Positions 26,764 to 35,988 are shown, counted from the stretch's first letter. The stretch: DNA of 64,000 nt from Streptomyces sp. AP-93 (GCF_022808175.1 NZ_JALGBX010000004.1:377722-441721), one strand, 5' to 3'. Notes: generated by a model from the letters alone, not told the origin. Numbers and translations: made by a program.

Positions 26764-27498
26764 ATGAACAACTCCGTAGGAAACACCGCACGCCTGATCG
26801 GCGCGGGCCTCCGAGCGCTTCTCGTTCTGACCGTGGTCTGCGGGGTCATCTACCCGCTCGCCGTCACCGGGATCGCCCAGGCCGCGTTCAACAACAAGGC
26901 CAACGGCTCCGAGATCAAGGACAAGGACGGCCAGGTCGTCGGCTCCTCCCTCATCGGGCAGACCTACAACCTCCCGAAGAAGACTGCTTCTGATTCAACA
27001 ACGGGGAACGACGCCGAGGAAGCGGTCAAGCCGGACCTCAAGTGGTTCCAGCCGCGCCCTTCCAACGGCCTCGGCAGCAACAGCGTCAACACCCAGTACT
27101 CGCTGATCCTCTCCGGCGCCACCAACCGGTCCGCCGACAACGGCGCCGTCAACGGCAAGTGCACCGACCAGGCGGAGGAAGGCACCCTCTGCGCCCAGGT
27201 CATCGCCGCCAAGGACGCCGTCATCGCGGACAACTCCACGGCCGGCTACACGGTCAAGCCCGAGGACGTGCCGGCCGACGCCGTCACCTCCTCCGGCTCC
27301 GGCCTGGACCCGGACATCTCCCCCGAGTACGCCGAGCTCCAGGTCCACCGGGTCGCCGAGCAGAACAAGCTCGACGTCGAGCAGGTCGAGAAGCTCGTCG
27401 CCGACCACACCACCGGCCGCGTCCTCGGCTTCATGGGCGAACCCCGCGTCAACGTCCTCGAACTCAACATCGCCCTCAGGGCACTGACCAAGAGCTGA
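26764..27498 (+). CDS. kdpC: KdpC, accessory subunit of the Kdp ATPase
   Basis: 244 residues: N-terminal membrane helix (LLVLTVVCGVIYPLAVTGIAQ), then an extracytoplasmic domain with FQPRPS, DPDISP and the closing VNVLELNIAL, all typical of KdpC. It lies 21 bp past kdpB with a weak ribosome site (TAGGTG). A Gly/Asn/Ser-rich middle (TASDSTTGNDAEE) makes it somewhat longer than E. coli KdpC. Confidence 0.95.
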   Translation: MNNSVGNTARLIGAGLRALLVLTVVCGVIYPLAVTGIAQAAFNNKANGSEIKDKDGQVVGSSLIGQTYNLPKKTASDSTTGNDAEEAVKPDLKWFQPRPSNGLGSNSVNTQYSLILSGATNRSADNGAVNGKCTDQAEEGTLCAQVIAAKDAVIADNSTAGYTVKPEDVPADAVTSSGSGLDPDISPEYAELQVHRVAEQNKLDVEQVEKLVADHTTGRVLGFMGEPRVNVLELNIALRALTKS

Positions 27499-27519
27499 CG
27501 TTCCGCATGGCAAGTGTGC

Positions 27520-27582
27520 GGAGCCGGCGGGACGCGGAGCCCCCAGCCATCGCTGGGAGTGCCCCGGCCTCCCGTCGGCTCC
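27520..27582 (+). terminator. Nested hairpin between kdpC and kdpE
   Basis: Outer stem GGAGCCGGCGGGA (27520-27532) pairs with 27570-27582 with one G-U; an inner perfect hairpin CCCAGC-CATC-GCTGGG spans 27542-27557. It may weaken read-through from kdpFABC into kdpED or protect the upstream mRNA. Confidence 0.55.
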
Positions 27583-27618
27583 GACCCGTACCCACTGGAA
27601 GAGGAAGGCCCCACACCG

Positions 27619-28302
27619 ATGATCAAGGTGCTGGTGGTGGAAGACGACGCCCAGCTCGTCCGTGCGCTCCGGATCAACCTGGAGGCACGGAAGTTCGAGG
27701 TGGAGACGGCTTCCGACGGAAAGACCGCCCTGAGGCTCGCGGCCACCCGCAAGCCGGACGCCATCCTGCTGGACCTCGGTCTGCCGGACATGGACGGCAT
27801 CGACGTGATCAAGGAGGTACGGGAGACCAGCGGCGTACCGATCCTCGTCCTCTCCGCCCGCCACACCTCCGAGGAGAAGATCCGCGCCCTGGACGCGGGG
27901 GCCGACGACTACGTCACCAAGCCGTTCAGCATGGACGAACTCCTCGCCCGGCTGCGGGCCGCCGTACGGCGCCGGGAGGTCGCGGCGCCCGCCCATGAGG
28001 TGGCCGTGGTCACGACGGACGAGTTCACCGTCGACCTGATCGCGAAGAAGGTGATCCGCAACGACCGCAGCGTGCGGCTGACGCCGACCGAGTGGCACCT
28101 CCTGGAGATCCTCATCACCCACCCGGGCCGCCTGATCAGCCAGCGCAAGCTCCTGCTCGACGTCTGGGGGCCCACCTACTCCGAACACACCAACTACCTG
28201 CGGGTCTACATGGCCCAACTGCGCCGCAAACTGGAAGCGGACCCCTCTCACCCGAGATACCTGATCACCGAGCCCGGCATGGGCTACCGCTTCGAGGAAT
28301 GA
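27619..28302 (+). CDS. kdpE: KdpE response regulator
   Basis: 227 residues: receiver (VVEDDAQL, phospho-Asp in LLDLGLPDMDG, VTKPF) and winged-helix output domain (LTPTEWHLLEIL, VYMAQLRRKLE). Phosphorylated by KdpD under K+ limitation or turgor stress, it activates kdpFABC. Start ATG 27619 has GAGGAAGG upstream. It lies 10 bp before kdpD. The paralogue at 14573-15259 is nearly identical in the DNA-contact helix region, so both may read the same 11-bp repeats. Confidence 0.9.
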   Translation: MIKVLVVEDDAQLVRALRINLEARKFEVETASDGKTALRLAATRKPDAILLDLGLPDMDGIDVIKEVRETSGVPILVLSARHTSEEKIRALDAGADDYVTKPFSMDELLARLRAAVRRREVAAPAHEVAVVTTDEFTVDLIAKKVIRNDRSVRLTPTEWHLLEILITHPGRLISQRKLLLDVWGPTYSEHTNYLRVYMAQLRRKLEADPSHPRYLITEPGMGYRFEE

Positions 28303-28312
28303 CGTAATCACC

Positions 28313-30856
28313 ATGGGACGCGGCAAGTTTCGTATCTACCTGGGCTCGGCCCCCGGCGTCGGCAAGACGTACGCGATGCTCTCGGAGGGCCACCGCCGGG
28401 TGGAGCGCGGCACCGATGTGGCCGTCGCCTTCGTGGAGCACCACCACCGTCCGCGCACCGAGGTGATGCTGCACGGGCTGGACCAGATCCCCCGGCGCGA
28501 GCTGGAGTACCGGGGCTCCACCTTCACGGAGATGGACGTGGACGCCATCCTCGCGCGGCGCCCCGCCGTCGCGCTCGTGGACGAGCTGGCCCACACCAAC
28601 GTCCCCGGCTCGCGCAACACCAAGCGCTGGCAGGACGTCGAGGAACTCCTCCGGGCCGGCATCGACGTCGTCTCCACCGTCAACATCCAGCACCTCGAAT
28701 CACTGGGTGACGTCGTCGAGACGATCACCGGCGTGCGGCAGCGGGAGACCGTCCCCGACGAGGTCGTACGGCGCGCCGACCAGATCGAACTCGTCGACAT
28801 GTCCCCCCAGGCCCTGCGCCGCCGCATGGCCCACGGCAACATCTACAAGGCCGACAAGGTCGACGCGGCCCTCTCCAACTACTTCCGCCCCGGAAACCTC
28901 ACCGCCCTGCGCGAGCTCGCCCTGCTCTGGGTCGCCGACCGGGTCGACGCGTACCTCCAGGAGTACCGCAGCGAGCACAACATCCGCTCCACCTGGCAGG
29001 CCCGCGAACGCATCGTCGTCGGCCTCACCGGCGGCCCGGAAGGCCGTACGCTCATCCGCCGCGCCGCCCGCCTGGCCGAGAAGGGCTCGGGCGGCGAGGT
29101 CCTCGCCGTCTACATCGCGCGCAGCGACGGGCTGACCGCCGCCTCCCCGAAGGAACTCGCCGTCCAGCGCACCCTGGTCGAGGACCTCGGCGGCACCTTC
29201 CACCACGTCATCGGTGACAACGTCTCCGACGCGCTGCTGGAGTTCGCCCGCGGCTGCAACGCCACCCAGATCGTGCTCGGCGTCAGCCGCCGCCGCTCCT
29301 GGCAGTCCGTGTTCCGCCCCGGTGTCAGCGCCACCGTCGCCCGCGAGTCCGGTCCCGACCTGGACGTCCACATCGTCACCCACGACGAGGCCGCCAAGGG
29401 CCGCACCCTGCCCGTCGCCCGCAGCGCGCGGCTCGGCCGCTCCCGCATCATCTGGGGCTGGCTCATCGGCGTGGCCGGCCCCGCCCTGCTCGCGCTGCTG
29501 CTGAACCAGGTCGTCCCCGACCTCGGGCTCGCCAACGACATGCTGCTCTTCCTCACCTTCACCGTGGCGGCAGCCCTGCTCGGCGGCCTCCTCCCCGCCC
29601 TGGCCTCGGCAGCCTTCGGCTCGCTCCTCCTCAACTACTACTTCACTCCGCCGCTCCACGAGTTCACCATCTCCGACCCCAAGAACATCGTCGCCATCGC
29701 GATCTTCGTCGGCGTGGCCGTCTCCGTGGCCTCCGTCGTCGACCTGGCCGCCCGCCGCACCCACCAGGCCGCCCGGCTGCGCGCCGAATCCGAGATCCTC
29801 TCCTTCCTCGCGGGCAGCATCCTGCGCGGCGAAACGGCCCTCGACGCCCTGCTGGAGCGCGTGCGCGAGACCTTCGCCATGGAATCCGTGGCCCTGCTGG
29901 AGCGCGAGAGCGACGTGGACCCGTGGACCTGCGCGGGCAGCACCGGACGCAACCCCGTCTCCCGCCCCGAGGACGCCGCCGTCGACATGCCCATCGGCGA
30001 GAACATGGCCCTGGCCCTCACCGGCCGGGTCCTGCCGGCCGAGGACCGGCGCGTCCTCGGGGCCTTCGCCGCCCAGGCCGCCGTCGTACTCGACCGCCAG
30101 CGCCTGGTCGACGAGGCCGAGGAGGCCCGCCGGCTCGTCGAGGGCAACCAGATCCGTACGGCCCTGCTCGCCGCAGTCAGCCACGACCTCCGTACACCGC
30201 TCGCCTCGATCAAGGTCTCCGTCACCTCGCTGCGTTCCACCGACGTGCAGTGGTCCGACGAGGACCGGGCCGACCTCCTGGAAGGCATCGAGGACGGCGC
30301 CGACCGCCTCGACCACCTGATCGGCAACCTCCTCGACATGTCCCGCCTCCAGACGGGCACCGTGGTCCCGCTCATCCGGGAAACGGACCTCGACGAGGTC
30401 GTCCCGATGGGCCTGGCCGGCGTACCCGACGACAGCGTGGTCCTCGACATCCCCGAGACCCTGCCCATGGTCGCCGTCGACCGCGGCCTGCTGGAGCGGG
30501 CCGTCGCCAACATCGTCGAGAACGCCGTCAAGTACAGCCCGCCCGGTCAGACCGTCCTCGTCGCCGCCAGCGTCCTCGCCGACCGCCTCGAGCTGCGCGT
30601 CGTCGACCGCGGCCCCGGTGTCCCCGACGAGGCGAAGGTCCGGATATTCGAACCCTTCCAGCGGTACGGAGACGCACCGGCGGGCGCCGGGGTCGGCCTC
30701 GGCCTGGCCGTCGCCCGAGGCTTCCTGGAAGCCATGAACGGCACCCTCACCGCCGAGGACACCCCCGGCGGCGGACTCACCATGGTGATCACTCTGCCCA
30801 TCAAGGAGGGCACTCCGCTATCCCGCCCCGTCCTCCCCACGGACGCGACGACGTGA
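28313..30856 (+). CDS. kdpD: KdpD sensor histidine kinase
   Basis: 847 residues. Order: KdpD nucleotide-binding domain with Walker A GSAPGVGKT (11-19) and DELAHTN, UspA-like domain, four membrane helices (DUF4118, ending near FTISDPKN), GAF-like domain, HisKA with phospho-acceptor H624 (AVSHDLRTPLA) and HATPase (ENAVKYSPPGQ, DRGPGVPDE, GVGLGLAVARG). Complete. Senses K+ and, in other bacteria, c-di-AMP through its UspA domain. Confidence 0.95.
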   Translation: MGRGKFRIYLGSAPGVGKTYAMLSEGHRRVERGTDVAVAFVEHHHRPRTEVMLHGLDQIPRRELEYRGSTFTEMDVDAILARRPAVALVDELAHTNVPGSRNTKRWQDVEELLRAGIDVVSTVNIQHLESLGDVVETITGVRQRETVPDEVVRRADQIELVDMSPQALRRRMAHGNIYKADKVDAALSNYFRPGNLTALRELALLWVADRVDAYLQEYRSEHNIRSTWQARERIVVGLTGGPEGRTLIRRAARLAEKGSGGEVLAVYIARSDGLTAASPKELAVQRTLVEDLGGTFHHVIGDNVSDALLEFARGCNATQIVLGVSRRRSWQSVFRPGVSATVARESGPDLDVHIVTHDEAAKGRTLPVARSARLGRSRIIWGWLIGVAGPALLALLLNQVVPDLGLANDMLLFLTFTVAAALLGGLLPALASAAFGSLLLNYYFTPPLHEFTISDPKNIVAIAIFVGVAVSVASVVDLAARRTHQAARLRAESEILSFLAGSILRGETALDALLERVRETFAMESVALLERESDVDPWTCAGSTGRNPVSRPEDAAVDMPIGENMALALTGRVLPAEDRRVLGAFAAQAAVVLDRQRLVDEAEEARRLVEGNQIRTALLAAVSHDLRTPLASIKVSVTSLRSTDVQWSDEDRADLLEGIEDGADRLDHLIGNLLDMSRLQTGTVVPLIRETDLDEVVPMGLAGVPDDSVVLDIPETLPMVAVDRGLLERAVANIVENAVKYSPPGQTVLVAASVLADRLELRVVDRGPGVPDEAKVRIFEPFQRYGDAPAGAGVGLGLAVARGFLEAMNGTLTAEDTPGGGLTMVITLPIKEGTPLSRPVLPTDATT

Positions 30857-30906
30857 CGTTCCGGTGTCGCTCTGCAGCCGTCGCACGGTGCTCCCTCCGG
30901 TTCCGC

Positions 30907-31326
30907 TCAGCTCCAGGTGAGCCCGGGCGGGCGCACCGCAGCGCACACGGGCATCCCGCAAGCGTCCGTCAGCCCGAGCCGCGCTTCGGCGGCGCCCCGT
31001 TCGACGGCCTGCGGCGGGAGGCCGTCGAGCATCAGCTTGGCGCGGCGGAACATCGTGAACGCGCCGCCGGGCGGCAGCTCTCCCCACGTCAGATACAGGA
31101 ACCGGGCCCCGCGTCGCCCGTGGACGTAGGGGCCGCGAAAGTCCCAAGCGCCGTCCGGCGCCGCGACCGCCTCCACGGTGAACTCCCAGACCGCCTCAGC
31201 CGCATCCCCGGGCACAGCGGCTTCCGCCTCGCGCCCTCGCTGCACGGCGACGTGGACGTCCCGGTAGCCGCCGCATTCACGACCCGGGAGATCACGGCCG
31301 ATGATCCGCAGCGAGAGTGGTGGCAT
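30907..31326 (-). CDS. DUF5990 family protein
   Basis: 139 residues. Starts MPPLSLRIIGRDLPGRECGG and shows HVAVQRG, an acidic strand region (WEFTVEAVAAPDGAWDFRGPYVHGRRGARFLYL) and the C-terminal LTDACGMPVCAA. This follows the DUF5990 pattern as I recall it. No membrane or signal segment. Function unknown. It lies 36 bp downstream of the merB-fusion gene on the same strand. Confidence 0.65.
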   Translation of the reverse strand: MPPLSLRIIGRDLPGRECGGYRDVHVAVQRGREAEAAVPGDAAEAVWEFTVEAVAAPDGAWDFRGPYVHGRRGARFLYLTWGELPPGGAFTMFRRAKLMLDGLPPQAVERGAAEARLGLTDACGMPVCAAVRPPGLTWS

Positions 31327-31362
31327 GCGCACCACTCTGCCACGCACCGCATTCCCGGGCAT

Positions 31363-32403
31363 TCAGTCGTCCCGCAGGAGCGGGCCGAAGGTCTGCTGCC
31401 CGATCTCGATGGCGCGTGCCTGGCTGACGATCTCCCCGCGTATTGAGGGGTGCGCCTGCTTCCACCGCCCGGCCGAAGAGGGACCGGCGAAGAAGTTCAG
31501 GCTGTCGCAGCACACCGCGGCGGCCGGGCCCCGCCCATCGCGGCGCCCGACGAACACGACGGCGCCGGGGGGCTGCCAGGTTGCGGTTCCGTCCGCGAAG
31601 GTGACCGTCACCGGCCGGCCGTCGACGGGGTCGGTGGAGGAGATGGTCAGGTCCTGGCCGAGCATCGCGGAGATACCGAGGGCGTCGATCGCGCACATCG
31701 AGGACACGCTCACGCCGTTGGCCAGGTGCACAGTGTGCCGCGTCCGTCCCGCCGAGAACGGGTAGGCGGCCTGGATGCGTCCCGATGCGTCGAGGGTCAG
31801 GAAATCCTCGTGGTCCAGCTCGGCCAGGACCTCGGCGGCCGACCGCCCCGCTTCGGCCGCCAGGCCTTCGAGCAGAGCGGCATCGGGCGCACGCCCCGTG
31901 GCGGCGAAGTGCCGCAGGACCGCCTGCTGGACCAGCCGCAGACCGCGCTCGGCGGGCGCACGCCGACCCCGCCCTCCCCGGCCGATCGAATCCAGCGGGT
32001 CCAGCGGGTCCAGGGAGTCCAGCGGGTCCAGGGAGCTCAGGGGGTCCAGGGGGACCAGGGGGTCCGTCTCGCAGCACCCCTGCTCTTCGTCCTGCTGGGG
32101 CCGGCGCGCTCCCGCCAACGCCTCCCGCAGGGCCCGGACGCTCGGCGCACCGTCGATCCGGCCCTCCGCGTCGCGATAGAGCCGACACGAAACCGACGGC
32201 GGAGCACCAGGCATCGCAAACGGGTCGACTCCGTCAAGGAGCACGGTCGGAGAGCCCGTCATGCCCCACCGGGCCGCCTCTCGCTCCCCGGACACCTCGA
32301 CCAGCTCGATCCCGGCTGCTCGACCGTCGAGCGCCGCCGCCAGCCGCTCTCGCACGACGGGTACGTTCGGGCACTCCGGCACCGTGAGGATCACGATCCG
32401 CAT
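31363..32403 (-). CDS. merB: Thioredoxin-like/MerB (alkylmercury lyase) fusion
   Basis: 346 residues. An N-terminal thioredoxin-like part (1-100, IVILTVPECPNVP) is joined by a D-P-L repeat linker (114-139) to a MerB domain (about 150-346). The MerB catalytic set is present: C237 and D240 in SMCAIDALG, and C298/C299 in AVCCDSLNFFA. MerB cleaves carbon-mercury bonds; the fused domain could deliver the compound or bind released Hg(II). Start ATG 32403 was chosen because it begins the thioredoxin strand. A MerR-type operator and a divergent merR gene lie upstream. No merA is seen in the window. Confidence 0.8.
   Translation of the reverse strand: MRIVILTVPECPNVPVVRERLAAALDGRAAGIELVEVSGEREAARWGMTGSPTVLLDGVDPFAMPGAPPSVSCRLYRDAEGRIDGAPSVRALREALAGARRPQQDEEQGCCETDPLVPLDPLSSLDPLDSLDPLDPLDSIGRGGRGRRAPAERGLRLVQQAVLRHFAATGRAPDAALLEGLAAEAGRSAAEVLAELDHEDFLTLDASGRIQAAYPFSAGRTRHTVHLANGVSVSSMCAIDALGISAMLGQDLTISSTDPVDGRPVTVTFADGTATWQPPGAVVFVGRRDGRGPAAAVCCDSLNFFAGPSSAGRWKQAHPSIRGEIVSQARAIEIGQQTFGPLLRDD
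31990..32065. repeat. Tandem GGTCCAG-type repeat encoding the D-P-L linker
   Basis: Degenerate tandem units (GGTCCAGCG, GGTCCAGGGAGTCCAGCG and variants) within merB. They encode DPL/SLDPL steps, so the linker length may vary between strains by slippage. Confidence 0.75.
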
Positions 32404-32444
32404 CCCGCGCTCCCTTCCGTTCCCCTTCACCGAGTCCTGAACCG

Positions 32445-32476
32445 ACCGTAGACCTTCCACCACACTGGAAGGTCAA
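32445..32476 (-). promoter_or_regulatory. MerR-type operator/promoter of the merB fusion
   Basis: Perfect 9-bp inverted repeat GACCTTCCA (32451-32459) and TGGAAGGTC (32466-32474) with a 6-bp spacer. On the minus strand it lies between a -35-like TTGACC and a -10-like TACGGT about 20 bp apart, the stretched layout MerR proteins act on. It also lies 18 bp before the merR start. Confidence 0.75.
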
Positions 32477-32492
32477 GGCGTAGCGTGGAGGG

Positions 32493-32891
32493 ATGCGCAT
32501 CGGTGACCTCGCAGCGGCGGGCCAGGTAACGACCAAGACCATCCGCTTCTACGAGCAGGCCGGCCTCCTCCCCGCCCCGCCCCGTACAACCGCGGGCTAC
32601 CGCGACTACCCTCCAGAGACGACCAGCCGGCTCGCATTCATCCGCGACGCCCAGGGCGCGGGCCTGACCCTCGCCGAGATCCGGTCCGTCCTGGACATCC
32701 GGGACAACGGCCAGGCCCCCTGCGGACACGTCACCAGCCTCATCGACCAACGGCTCGCGGACATCGAGCAGCGCATGACCGAACTCCGCCAGACCCGCAC
32801 CGCACTGCGCGAACTCGCCCGCCGGGCCGCCACCACCGACCCCGACACCTGCTCCGAGAGCGACATCTGCACCATCCTCACCCGGCCGTGA
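32493..32891 (+). CDS. merR: MerR-family metal-responsive regulator
   Basis: 132 residues. N-terminal winged helix (MRIGDLAAAGQVTTKTIRFYEQAGLL), dimer coiled coil, and metal-binding Cys candidates in APCGH, DTCSES and DICTIL, the arrangement of the mercury/zinc/lead subgroup. It is divergent from the merB fusion and shares the operator at 32451-32474. Organomercury or Hg(II) is the likely signal given the neighbour. Confidence 0.85.
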   Translation: MRIGDLAAAGQVTTKTIRFYEQAGLLPAPPRTTAGYRDYPPETTSRLAFIRDAQGAGLTLAEIRSVLDIRDNGQAPCGHVTSLIDQRLADIEQRMTELRQTRTALRELARRAATTDPDTCSESDICTILTRP

Positions 32892-33588
32892 CCGGCATAC
32901 GCGGACGACCGCGCCGATGGCCCCGACGACCAGGGTCCGCGTCCACGTGCGGCTGAGGCTGCCTGCCACAACCCAGTCGGGCCGGCAGCGGACACCTGCT
33001 TCCGGGCAGATCCGCAGGGCCTGCCGACCACGCCCCGGCCTTCGGCCGGTAGGTGCACACGTGCACGCCGGTGCCGCTGACGACCGTGGAGACCAGTTCG
33101 AACGTGCGGAGGTGGCCATCGGTCGGGTAGATCGACTTACCGCCGCCGACGAGCACCGGCAGGATCATGAGCCGCAGCTCGTCGACCAGCCCCTCGGCCA
33201 GCAGGGTTCGGGTGAGGGACGCGCTGCCCATGACCACCAGGTCGCGGCCTTCGGCCTCGCGCAGCTTCTTGATCCGGTCCAGGGCCTGGTCGCCGGGGAT
33301 GCACGTGGTGTTGTTCCACGTCAGCTCGTCCTCGCCGAGGGTGCTGGACACGACGTACTTGGTGACGCTGTTCATGTGGTCGGCGAACGGGTCGCCGGCC
33401 CGGGCCGGCCACGCCGCGGCCATGGTCTGCCAGGTGCGGCGCCCGAACAGCAGGGCACCGGTGCCTGCCTGCCACTCGGCCAGGGCGCCGCCCATCACCT
33501 CCGGCTCGAAGAACGGGTGGCTCCAGCCACCGTGCGCGATCGAATCATTGCAATGACCTGAAGGTGAACGCGCACTGGCGGCCAGCAT
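32878..33588 (-). pseudogene. Dihydrofolate reductase-like (RibD C-terminal) gene, ends replaced
   Basis: The middle (HGGWSHPFFE, FGRRTWQTMAAAW, VVMGSASLTRTLLAEGLVDELRLMI-type core, GTGVHVCTYRP) is a normal DHFR-like reductase of the YyaP/YwjB kind. The first about 20 residues that should precede HGGW are missing, replaced by unrelated MLAASARSPSGHCND, and the C-terminus runs on for about 50 unrelated residues after CTYRP into the merR 3' end. Both ends look rearranged, so activity is doubtful. Confidence 0.65.
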
Positions 33589-33732
33589 GGACTACTTCGC
33601 CTCGCCCTGCGAGAGCCAACCACGGCGCCGCGCGGTGACCTGGCCCCTCTGACACCGAGCGCCGCATCCCGACCGCACCGGCGATCAGCAGGGCGCCGGC
33701 GAAGGTACGCCGACGCAGGCTCAAACTCAAGC

Positions 33733-34470
33733 TCAGGCGAACAACTCGGCGAGCAGCTCGGGGCCGATCGCGATGGGAGCGGGGCGGTAGGCAGGCGGCT
33801 GGGTACCCAGCAACTCGCGGACCAGGAAGCCCCAGCAGCATGTACGGCCATAGGACAAGTGGTCGATGAACGTGTTGGCGAGGTCGATGTCGGAAGTGCG
33901 GCCCCAGGCCTCGGGGTTGTCCACGCCGTCCCAGGCCTCCACGAAGCCGGCGTTGAAATGACGGGCGTCGTGCGAGCCGGAGAGGACGGCTCCCACCTTG
34001 TACGTCTCGGGGAAAACCAGCACCGCGCGGGCCGCGGCGAAGCCGCCGCCGGAGTGGCCGAACACGCCCGGTAGCGGCGGGCGGGGTCGAACCCCCGGGG
34101 GTGGCCCGGAGGCAGTGAAGTACGCCACCCGCTCGGCCTCGTCGACGCGCAGGATCTGCCGCACCGCCCACTGTCCGGAGGTGACCTGCCCCGAGCAGCT
34201 CGCCCGTGTGCAGGTCATACCGGTACAGGTGGCCCCAGCCGTCCCGCTGCGAGTACCACAGCACCTCGTCGGCCAGGACCCGCACGATCGGCGGCTCGTA
34301 CCCGAACTGGTTGGGCTCGACACGGGTCACCCCGGTCTCGCTGAGAACCGTGGTGACCTCGCCGGTGGCCGCGCCCAGCCGGTACAGGGCGAGCGTGCGC
34401 ACGTCGCGGGGCCACCCGAGCGTACGACCGCTCTGCGCGGACCACCCGCGATGATTGACGCAGTTCAGCG
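33733..34470 (-). pseudogene. S9-type (prolyl oligopeptidase family) peptidase remnant
   Basis: Pieces in two frames. First a beta-propeller part (LYRLGAATGEVTTVL, VEPNQFGYEPP, VLWYSQRDGWGHLYRYD); then, shifted near 34190, QVTSGQWAVRQILRVD, the nucleophile motif GHSGGGFAAARA, and a C-terminal TCCWGFLVRELLGTQPP. Stretches between DLANTF and the tail, holding the catalytic Asp, are missing. At least one frameshift and deletions make it dead. Confidence 0.65.
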
Positions 34471-34637
34471 CGTCCTTCCCCTGGGCTTCAAGCGAGTTGG
34501 GGGAAGTTCCGGGGCCGGAATCGGAGGGCCGTCGTAGCCCTTGACCTCGCCGTAGCGGGTGCCCTTCATCCAGTCCTCGCGGAAGCCTGCGATGTCCTCT
34601 TGGGAGCGTCCGATCCAGTTCCAGAACAAGTATTCGC
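34465..34637 (-). pseudogene. Pirin C-terminal remnant A
   Basis: Minus-strand residues FWNWIGRSQEDIAGFREDW, then TRYGEVKGYDGPPIPAPELPP and LKPRGRTR to the stop at 34465. This is the end of a pirin-family protein. Coding likeness ceases at TTCCAGAAC (34619-34627) and nearby. A second, diverged copy with the same break lies at 58905-59075. Confidence 0.7.
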
Positions 34638-34722
34638 TCAGACAAGTTTTCGCAGGTCGGAGAGGTACCGGATCACTGGCGGTCAGCAAATCGTCAGCAT
34701 CGGTCCGAGGAGCGGCACGCAG
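34619..34722 (+). other. Attachment-like junction A (left side of the 24-kb block)
   Basis: From the pirin break TTCCAGAAC (34619) through CGCAGGTCGG (34651) and GTCAGCAAATCGTCAGCA (34682-34699) to the integrase start. The same series, TTCCAGAAC - 30/32 bp - CGCAGGTC - GTCAGCAAA(A)GTCAGCA - GCGGCACG - start, recurs at 59059-59160. Typical layout of an element end next to its integrase; the true crossover core is not defined. Confidence 0.55.
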
Positions 34723-35877
34723 ATGGCACCAACGAGTCTGGCACACGGCATGGGCACCGTGTTCAAGGAATGCGGGCACGACCAGGCCTACTGGCCCCGC
34801 TGCCCGCACCCCTACAAGATCCGCTACCGCAACACCATGGGACGCCAGCAGCAGGAATCAGGGTTCACCAGCCGGGAAGCGGCCATCACCCGCCTGGTGG
34901 CTGTCTACAACGAGCGCAAGTCCGCCCCGGCCAACCAGACCCGCACCGAGCGCCTCGCGAAGTACGGCCCCATGACCTTCCGCGAGTACACCCGGGAGTG
35001 GAAGCAGGGCCAACGCCACCTCGCGCCGGCCTCCCTCCTCCACCTCGACTCGCTCCTTGAGCACCACCTCTTCCCGGCCCTGGGCACCTGGCGCATGGAC
35101 TCCTTCGACCACAAGGTCGTCGAGCACTTCATCCGCGCCATGGAACAAGCCGGCACCGGCCTGGCCACGCAGGCCAACGCCTTCGACAAGCTCAAGGCCA
35201 TCCTCCTCGACGCCCACCGCCTCGGCATCTACCTCGACAGCCCGCTCCTCGGCGTCCAAGCCCCTGTCTACGACCCCAAACGCGCCGTCATCCCCTCCCC
35301 CGCACAGCTCCGCGTCCTACGCACGGTCGGCGACGACGCCTTCCAGCTGCTCGTCGATCTCATGAGCGGCTGCGGACTGCGCAACGGTGAGGCAGCAGCC
35401 GTCAACCTCAACAACATCGTCGCCGCCGACACCTACCGCGTCACCGAGCAGGTCAACCGCACCACCAAGCAGTACGACCGACTCAAGCACCGCAAGAAGG
35501 GCGAGCACCGGGACGTCCCCCTGCCCCCGCAGGTGAAGGAAACCATCGAGCGATACGCGGCAACGCACGGGACAGTGGACGGCTACCTCCTCCGCCACCC
35601 GCAGGACCGCTCCCGCCCCTACGCCAGCTACCTACTCAACAACCAGTGGCGCCGCATCAAGCAGACCCAGAAGCTCGACATGCCGGATGGCATGGTCCTC
35701 TACGGCTTCCGCCACTTCTTCGCATCCAACTGCCTCGCCCACCGCATCCCCATCACCGACGTCGCCGAATGGATGGGCCACACGAACCTCGAGATCACCT
35801 TCAAGACCTACCGCCACCTCATGCCCGGCACCATCGGCCAAGCCGCCATCATCCTGAACACCACCCTCACCGCATGA
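34723..35877 (+). CDS. Tyrosine recombinase (phage-type integrase)
   Basis: 384 residues. N-terminal zinc-finger-like start (KECGHDQAYWPRCPHPYK) with AP2-like arm-binding region, SAM-like core-binding domain (MTFREYTREWKQGQRHLAP), and a catalytic domain with Arg in CGLRNGEA, the second box YGFRHFFAS (the usual first His is Tyr), MGHTN and nucleophile Tyr in FKTYRHL. Start ATG 34723 has CGAGGAG upstream. It appears intact. It lies right at junction A, as integrases of Streptomyces integrative elements do. Confidence 0.9.
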   Translation: MAPTSLAHGMGTVFKECGHDQAYWPRCPHPYKIRYRNTMGRQQQESGFTSREAAITRLVAVYNERKSAPANQTRTERLAKYGPMTFREYTREWKQGQRHLAPASLLHLDSLLEHHLFPALGTWRMDSFDHKVVEHFIRAMEQAGTGLATQANAFDKLKAILLDAHRLGIYLDSPLLGVQAPVYDPKRAVIPSPAQLRVLRTVGDDAFQLLVDLMSGCGLRNGEAAAVNLNNIVAADTYRVTEQVNRTTKQYDRLKHRKKGEHRDVPLPPQVKETIERYAATHGTVDGYLLRHPQDRSRPYASYLLNNQWRRIKQTQKLDMPDGMVLYGFRHFFASNCLAHRIPITDVAEWMGHTNLEITFKTYRHLMPGTIGQAAIILNTTLTA

Positions 35878-35879
35878 GG

Positions 35880-35903
35880 GTCTATCAGGGATTTCCGATA
35901 GAC
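35880..35903 (+). terminator. Stem-loop after the integrase
   Basis: 7-bp stem GTCTATC (35880-35886) / GATAGAC (35897-35903) with a 10-nt loop, directly after the integrase stop and facing the convergent regulator gene. Confidence 0.5.
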
Positions 35904-35988
35904 GACCCCGTTCCGGCCGGGTGTGATCCACGGGCCGCCGGTGCCGGGTTTCCTGAGAACCAGAGGCATGAAAGGTCTGTGGGTGCCG

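Noticed and set aside
31990..32065. Non-coding minisatellite
   Set aside because: It is in frame within merB and encodes a regular D-P-L linker.
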